Assembly: GCA_019916065.1 (NCBI GenBank)
Contig: CM034237.1
Location: forward strand, 26,665,783-26,729,782
Direction: 5' to 3'
Source: Vitellaria paradoxa
Taxonomy: Eukaryota; Streptophyta; Magnoliopsida; Ericales; Sapotaceae
DNA length: 64,000 nucleotides
The notes beneath the pieces were generated by a model. It saw only the letters and a list, made by a program, of their open reading frames with translations. It was not told the DNA's origin and ran no database searches. Position 1 is the stretch's first letter; the number at the start of each line of letters is the position of its first letter. Shown here in pieces: positions 57,257 to 64,000 of this stretch. A program made the position numbers and the translations under genes.

Positions 57257-57660
57257 CAGACGGATATTATTACCTAAATTTTAAGAAGTTTCACAATATA
57301 TAAAAGTAATTATTATAAAAAGTAATTGTTAGCTTCTATGAATACTTAAATTAATACTATTTTTTTTTTAAATTATGTAAACTACTTTCTTGTTGTAAAA
57401 ATGAAAATATTTAATAAGGTGATCAAACTTTATTTTATTTAAAAGGTAAACAATTACAAGTAAAATTTAAAAAAAAAATCTACTTATAAAACATGAATTA
57501 TTTTTATATTATAAAAGTTAATAATAAATTATTCTCTTTGAAATTTTTTAAAAATTATTTTTTATTATAGAAAATTAAATCATATTGATAAATTATTATT
57601 GTTTAATTTTTTAACAAACAGACGGATATTATTACTTGAATTTTGAAAAATTTTATAATA
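57257..57660. repeat. 362-bp spaced direct repeat at the gypsy break
   Basis: CAGACGGATATTATTACC at 57257 recurs at 57619 (CAGACGGATATTATTACT), followed in both by AATTTTRARAAGTTT-like sequence. The interval is AT-rich and non-coding. It begins within about 30 bases of the truncation of the gypsy reverse transcriptase. Confidence 0.6.
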
Positions 57661-57927
57661 AATGAATTTTTATTATAATATTTTAACTATATTGATAAAT
57701 TTTATTTTAAAATATTTTAGTATTTAATATAATTATTTATCAAACCGGTAACTTGAATTTATTTTTGCCATTTAAACTATATTTCCCAAAAAAAATAAAA
57801 ATAAAAAATTTGGTTGCAATTCAAATATTGAAAAAAAAAAGAAAAAAATGAGAGTGAGAAAGAATGAAAGAAATTCAAAATTGCCCCCCTCGGTCCAAAT
57901 TTGGCTTTGGCCGTGGATCATCAAAAA

Positions 57928-57993
57928 GTTGTGCATCGTGCGGCTAAGGGTTAATGTCAAGTTATGCATCGTGCGGCTAAGGGTTAATGTCAG
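57928..57993. repeat. 33-bp tandem duplication
   Basis: GTTGTGCATCGTGCGGCTAA...GTCAA at 57928 is followed at once by GTTATGCATCGTGCGGCTAA...GTCAG at 57961, nearly identical over 33 bases. The unit length is a multiple of three and reads in a 63-residue frame as a repeated KLCIVRLRVNV, but there is no sign of a gene. Confidence 0.9.
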
Positions 57994-58169
57994 CCGCTGC
58001 CATCATACCCCAATGTCAACCCCTCTTCTCCTCTTTTAATAGCTAGGCCTCTTTTTATTTCTTTTCTTGGATAACAGATGTTAAATCACAAATAGTTAAA
58101 AATTGGCAAGTTTAACAACTAATATAAAACTAAAACTAAAGAATAACAATTAATCTCTTGATTTTGTAA

Positions 58170-59354
58170 GGGTCCATTTGGTAAAATTGTCAATTTTTAG
58201 TTTTTATATTCAGTTTTTAATTTTTGTATTCAGTTTTTAATTTTTGATTTTCATTTACATAGTAGAAAAAAACAAAAGTTTAAAACACATTTGGTAACGA
58301 AAATTATTAGTTAGTAATTATAGTTGTTAATTAATTAAATTCAATAAATTTAATGATTTTAATTATATTAATTATTAAAAATAATTTAATGCAATAAAAA
58401 TAAAATATATTAAACATAATTTATTATAATTATTTTTAAGAAAACAATTTAATAAAAAATATTTCATGTTAATTAAAGTAATTAATTTAATTAACTTAAA
58501 TTAATTTGATTTAATTATTTATTTTAATTATATTATTTTTTAAAATAATTTGATTCAACAAAAATAAAATACATTCAATATAATTTAATTATATTAGTTA
58601 TTAGAAATAATGTATATTAAATTATTTTTATATTAATTTAATTAATTAAATTTAATTATATAATTAATTTATTTTAAATTAATTAAACGTATTTATTTTA
58701 ATTATATTCTTGTTAAAAATAATTTAATTCAATAAAAATAAAATATATTACATATAATTTATTATATTATTTATTAAAAAAATTAATAAAATAATTTTAT
58801 ATTAATTTAACAAATTAAATTAAATTATAGATATTATAATTTAGTTAATTAACATATTTAATATAATTTTCTTAATCAATATATTTAATATATAATTTAT
58901 TATATTAAATTAATTATTGATAAAATTAATGTTAATTAAATTATATTTAATATATTTTTACATAAATTAAAATAATATATTATTAATTTAATATATTAAT
59001 ATATTTTATATATTAATTAAATATTTTTATATTAAATAATAATATATTTGGCGACAACCGGAGATGAGTGGGAGGTAGTGGCGGCGGTGGCCGGATATTA
59101 GTGGTGACTAGTGGATGATGGTAATTGATGGTTATAACTGGTAATAATTATATAAGAAATTGAAACTGAAAATGAAAATTTGAGAAAATACATTTTCTAT
59201 ATTTTCATAATTTTTGAAAATTTTGAAAACAGTTTTCATTTTTTTAAAAGCTGAAAACTGAAAACAAATTTACCAAATAAGTTTTCGTGTTCAATTTAAA
59301 AAAAATGAAAACAAAAGTAAAAAACTAAAAAAGAAATGATTGCCAAACGGGGCC
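58170..59354. mobile_element. TAA-flanked non-autonomous DNA element (PIF/Harbinger-like)
   Basis: Left end GGGTCCATTTGGTAAAATTG; right end, reverse-complemented, GGCCCCGTTTGGCAATCATT. TAA lies on both sides (58167-58169, 59355-59357). The 1185-bp interior is mainly AT repeats such as ATTAATTTAATTAATTAAATT, with a GC-richer island at about 59050-59140 (GGTAGTGGCGGCGGTGG). No transposase. Same design as 34050-35060, with which it shares the CCATTTGGTAA end. Confidence 0.75.
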
Positions 59355-59536
59355 TAAAGAATTAGTATGCAAAATTTATTGATTGGAATTAATTCATATT
59401 CGAATATATATATTCAAATGTAACAAATTTATATTTGAACTTAAGTGAAACGGTGTTGTTTTGAGTAAAAAATAGTCAAACCGGCATCATTTTGAGCACC
59501 ACAGCTCCCTCTAAGTCAGGATGGGTTTCAGGGAAA

Positions 59537-60789
59537 GGGTTAAATATCAACTTACCCCTTAAACTATCAAATTTTTTTTTTTTACTTCCGTTTTCAACTA
59601 CCAATTAAACTCCATTCCCCCTTCAACTATCATTTTCTTTTTTACTAAGGACAAATCATGTTTTTCATCCAAAATTTGTGACGGAAACCATTAACTATTT
59701 TTTTTTTTAACTAATGAAAAAAGAAAGGGGGTAATATAGATATTCCACACACTTAAAACAACTAAGGGTTTTTAATTTATTGATCAAAGCAAACTTTTGT
59801 TGGTCAAATCAAATATTTTCGAAGGGATTCAAAGCAAACTTATGCCAATCAACTCCATTGTGGGATCTTGATGGTTGGCAGAGCAAACTTAAAATCTTCT
59901 AATTGGTTTAGCAAAGTAAACTTATGCCAGTCAAAGCAAACCTATAACCTTCTAATTGGTTTAGCAACTTGGGGACCTTTTTTATTTTAAATCAATTGAG
60001 GTTTTTTAGTTTAGTCACCGTTTTTCAACTCTATTGCGGATCTGTAGGGTTTTCATCAATAAAGCTAGGGTTTCAAAAATGGTATGAGTCTTGAGGGCTC
60101 CTACTGGAAGAAAATCGACTTGTAAGTATCGAGCAACACATTTTTATTTCAAAAAACCCATTTTTCGGGATTGATGGGGTTGGAATTGAATTATTTTACA
60201 CTGCAATTGACCTACTTTATATATAATAATAATTTTACCAGTTTGATTTAATAATGGTGATAATGGTGGTTTTCATTTAATTAGAGACTGGAGCACACAC
60301 AATACATGTATAAGTCGGCATGTGACAAAATAGATTCGCACAAAAGCTACTGACTTATTTTTTTAATTGCATAGGCATCGCATAATTTTTTTGTTTTTTT
60401 TCTTAGTAAACAAACAAATTGTAAACATCACCTGTAAAAATAATGCGATGCACACACAACTAAAAAATAAGCTATTAGCTTTTGTGCCAACTTAGTTCAA
60501 TATAGATATTTAACCCAAAATAGTCTCATTCTAGTTCAATTGATAGATGAAGGGGAAAGTAAAAAAATATAATAGTTTAAGGGGCAAATGAATATTTAAG
60601 CTAAAAGACTAATATAACCATAGGACTAATCTTTCCATACATCTATTGGATGGAAAATGTGATTTGTCCTTATTAAACAAAAAAATTATAGTTGAAGGGG
60701 GAATGGAGTTCAATTAGTTGTTAAAGGGGAAAGTAAAAAAAAAAAAAAAAAAAAATTGATAGTTTAAGGAGCAAATAGATATTTAACCC
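59537..60789. mobile_element. non-autonomous Mutator-type element with long inverted repeats
   Basis: It starts GGGTTAAATATCAACTTACC and ends with the complement of GGGTTAAATATCTATTTGCT. The match continues for about 150 bases: CCTTAAACTATCAA, a T run, ACTCCATTCCCCCTTCAACTAT, AAGGACAAATCA. Flanks are an exact 10-bp TTCAGGGAAA (59527-59536, 60790-60799). Long inverted repeats with 9-11-bp duplications are the Mutator signature. The 1253-bp element has no transposase. Its middle has a gene-leader-like AAAGCTAGGGTTTCAAAAATGG near 60062, a possible captured host fragment. Confidence 0.8.
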
Positions 60790-60799
60790 TTCAGGGAAA

Positions 60800-63700
60800 C
60801 ATTCCCTCTAACTTTATGATCCAGTAAATGCCATCCTAAGAACTAAGAAGCAGCATTTGGATAGGAAGAAAATACTCTCATCTAATGGCTGTGATCAATT
60901 AATTGGTCAAACTACGTGACTTACTTAAATGCACGTACTAATATCATTAATACTAAATAGACTTTCTTTCTTCAGCCACAAGATTATCTTCCTATATATA
61001 TTGGACTGGATGAAACTGCTGTAGCCCCATAATGGTAAACATGGTAAAATTGCTACTGCCATATTTTAAAATTCCCGTTGAACTCCGAAACATTCTCCAT
61101 CTGAATTTTCCACTTAATTTTGTTGAGTTGGAATGAAAATTTCCAAAAAATGAACTCTGCAGTAGAAAATCATCAAAGAGTTTTCCCCATGATAATCAAA
61201 ACAAATGAATGGAGGTCGCTAAGCTTCTAATTCTCACAAACTTCGATTAATTGCCATATCTATATACTTAAATGTTTTGATTAAAAATAAAAATAAATGG
61301 AATTTTGGGGCTATGCGTTTTGCACCAGCAGGAAGGCATGCACTAATTACAGTATAAATTGTGCAACTGATAGAGAAAAGTCGATCATTTGATTCCTTTT
61401 GCCTAAAGATCATAAGGGACCCATATGGGTATGGAATAAAAGTATGGAATAACATTTTTTAACTTTAATCATTGAAAGTAAATTCCCACTCAACCCCCGA
61501 TGTTGTGAAGATTAATTTCCTCTTAACGGTTGATTTTCAATTTTTGATGCCCAGCAAGGCATCCAAGAACCTTTAAGATGTTTTCCTTTCTTCTTTTTTT
61601 TTTTTTTTCCCTTTCTTTCTTTTCTTTCTTTCTTTTCTATCACGAAAAGAAAGGAATCCGTTGATTACATTTACTGTGCGGGCACTCAACATTTTAAAAT
61701 ATAAATCGTTGCACTTTTTACTTCATTTTCATTCTTTATTATTATTATTTTTTTTTTCCTTTATCGCCTGTCTAGTTTGCATTTGCTCCCTTTTACTATT
61801 TATGACTTACCCATCACATGTTACTATCAGGCCGGTCCAACAGGTTGCATATGGCGCAAATCCGATTTGGGATCGGTTCATTAATGGTGATCCAGATCTC
61901 TAAAATCCGTTTTGAAAATTGGAAAAATTCAAATTTATCTGGATGGATGATTCAAACTTTTAATATCTGTTTTGAAAATCCAAAAAATTTAAATTCACTT
62001 AGATTCGTTAATTTTTAGATTGGATTAGATAAATTTAACAAATTTAATTTAGACGGAAAGAATTATTTTTAATTTTTTTAATTTTGAAACCTAGATCACA
62101 TCACATGCTTCTCAGCTCTCTCGTCAACTATTCTCAATTCCGTAATCGTTTCATATGATCTCCTTTTATGGATAGAGTACAAAATCGAACAGGATTCTTC
62201 TATCTTCATCTCAAGTTTCAAACTCAATCTTAAGACTCTGGCAACAATTAAATAATCTTGGTGGTCGATCTAAAAGGATAACAATCCAAATTGTATTACA
62301 CGTTGATAAAACCAAAAATCAATAGATTTGATGTTGGCTTGATTATTGAAATTATTTCTGGCTGCAATTGTGTAATTTGCTTCTTCAGAGAGCAAAATTG
62401 AAAATATATATATATATATAATAAAAGAATAGCCCTAACATTTACCAAACCTAAAGTCATATTGTCTTGACTCATCTTTAATTAATTTTGTATGTAGAAT
62501 AACTTTTTAATTTATGAATGGAAATGTGGAATTATGTTATTTTTTAAATATTTTTGTTGGTTTGTAAATGTTATATTCATTCTAGAACAAATAAAATTAT
62601 ATAAAAATATAATTTTTTTTCCTTGTTACATCAATATTCTCACTTTTTCAAACTTGTGTCCCATGTCATTATTTGTACGATGTCCTTGTCTGTGTTTTTG
62701 AGATGATTAAACCTTCAATTTTAGTTTGTTTATGATAATATAATGCTACGTTCCCAAAGAAAAGCAAGTACAATTAGTCTATGCCAGGCAATGCATTATT
62801 AATAATTCTATTGAAAATGAAAGTGAAAAGCATGTGATGGTTTTGTTGGTTACAGTTTCTTCAGTTCTTGCATTCAAGATAAAACTAGAGACTTGATAAT
62901 TAAATGTGAATTCAGTCAGAATTTTCTAAATTCTGTACCTGAGGAGCCAATTGTTGCATTATGTTATCTTTGCTTTCCAAGAACACAACCAAAAATGGAT
63001 GTTCACTTTACTATATAAATTATAGAATAAGAAAATATAATCTTAAAATCCTAAATCTTGTTCTAAAGAATATAAATGTGAGAACCTGAAAGATTACCCG
63101 CTGACTCATTATGCTACTCCCTGAACTTCGTCCATTACTCAAATTAATACAAATAATATTATCAAATTCCTACAAAAACCTAAATTTGATATTAATTAAC
63201 CAAAAAAAAAAAATAGAAGAGCCAGAAATAATATATCAGGAGAATCAAATAATATATTAGATTAGCCTAATGTGAAGCAGCATAAGCAACGACGAAAACT
63301 TTCAGGGAAAGTATGAAAAGGGAAATAAGTAGAACTGAATTCTGTTTTGCTGCTACAGAAAACAAGCAACTGAAAAAAGGGTGGAAAAGGCATTGAAATT
63401 TCAAAATTTTTTAAAAATTTTAGGAGCCATGAAAAGCTCCAGATCTTTTTCAGCCGAGTACCTTACAAAAAGATATCAGTCAAGTTAGGTTCAGCTTATT
63501 CAGGATTCAAAACAAATCAAAGTAAATGATTCAATTATTCGTAGTTTCTCTTATTGTTCAACATTTTCTCATTTTCTAAACAAAGTGAAAAGGGGAAAAT
63601 GCATCCAAATTTCTCGATTATACATGATATGGCTCCACATATATATCACACACACAAGACCAAAATTGGTTCTCCCTTTATCTAATGGCAAAGATGATTT

Positions 63701-64000
63701 TGTAGTTTAATCAAAATATAACCTTCTTTACTCTATAAAATAAATTATATTTGATGGTGAGCTGAAAATAAGTACTAATTGTCACCATTTGATCTAGAAT
63801 TTGTAGCATGTTGGAATTTGGATTGTGGCATGTTGAAAATAAGTATTGACTATGCCAAAACTATAATAGTGCAACATCTCAACTCAACAAAGTCTTATTT
63901 CCAGCCACTCGACATTAGCTACAAGATGTGGAACCAATATTATAGCCATAAAGTAATCTTCCAACAGCTAGGAATAGAGATATAAAATTATTGAGTAAGT
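60800..64000. other. AT-rich interval, no gene supported
   Basis: I see no family-like reading frame. Notable simple sequence: a T run and CTTT-type microsatellite at about 61590-61635, a TA run at about 62405-62421, and ACACAC near 63650. CCTATATATATTGGAC near 60990 could be a TATA region, but nothing coding follows. The frames at 61661-61903 and 63779-63985 are short and uninformative. This may be the start of lower-copy sequence beyond the transposon cluster. Confidence 0.4.

Noticed and set aside
60985..61000. TATA-like CCTATATATATTGGAC as a host gene promoter
   Set aside because: No coding exon, pyrimidine patch or conserved frame follows within 1 kb; such words are expected by chance in AT-rich DNA.

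Overview
The window is nuclear DNA from a flowering plant, probably a eudicot. It is very AT-rich and made almost entirely of nested transposable elements. The evidence for a plant is the set of families: a CACTA element with TNP2, DUF4218 and DUF4216 segments; a Mutator-like (MURA) transposase; a plant L1 LINE whose ORF1 carries DUF4283-like and CCHC segments; a plant mobile domain (PMD) gene; and Ty1/copia and Ty3/gypsy elements primed by initiator tRNA-Met. I found no convincing intact host gene, tRNA, rRNA or CRISPR array. The only long intact reading frame is the LINE ORF2 (1212 aa).

Layout. 1-3280: AT-rich DNA with three kinds of degenerate tandem repeat. 3300-7200: a badly decayed autonomous CACTA transposon whose domains are still in family order. 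7200-22530: most likely the 3' part and long LTR of a Tat/Ogre-like gypsy element. This includes tandem arrays, a polypurine tract, an LTR start at 12569 and an LTR TATA box at 19635. A nearly intact 5.84-kb LINE sits inside the LTR on the minus strand (13257-19097) with a perfect 16-bp target-site duplication. 22545-24477: an LTR-element remnant. 24471-26594: a non-autonomous DNA element with another DNA element nested in it. 27804-35147: an old duplicated unit whose two copies flank a complete copia element (28000-33828). The second copy carries a TAA-flanked DNA element.

36000-38990: gypsy LTR and gag pieces, the last in opposite orientation. 40127-43350: a broken PMD gene interrupted by a 1.2-kb hAT element with an exact 8-bp duplication. 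43651-53428: a 9.8-kb Mutator-like element with roughly 80-bp inverted repeats and 9-bp flanks matching 7/9. It contains a decayed MURA transposase and, nested in its left half, a 2.6-kb solo LTR carrying five exact-length 50-bp repeats. 55135-57225: a gypsy element truncated inside its reverse transcriptase. 58170-59354: a third TAA/TTA-type element. 59537-60789: a Mutator-type non-autonomous element with long inverted repeats and a 10-bp duplication. 60800-64000: AT-rich sequence with no gene I can support.

The elements do not act as one pathway, but their nesting gives relative ages. The LINE and the hAT insertion look youngest (perfect duplications). The copia, the MULE and the TAA elements are older. 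The CACTA, gypsy and PMD coding regions are the most decayed. No new biological system is proven here. The best leads are the empty-site comparison at 27.8/34.0 kb, the PMD gene beside a MULE, the short-palindrome arrays of the Tat/Ogre-like element, and the 3' stem-loop of the LINE.
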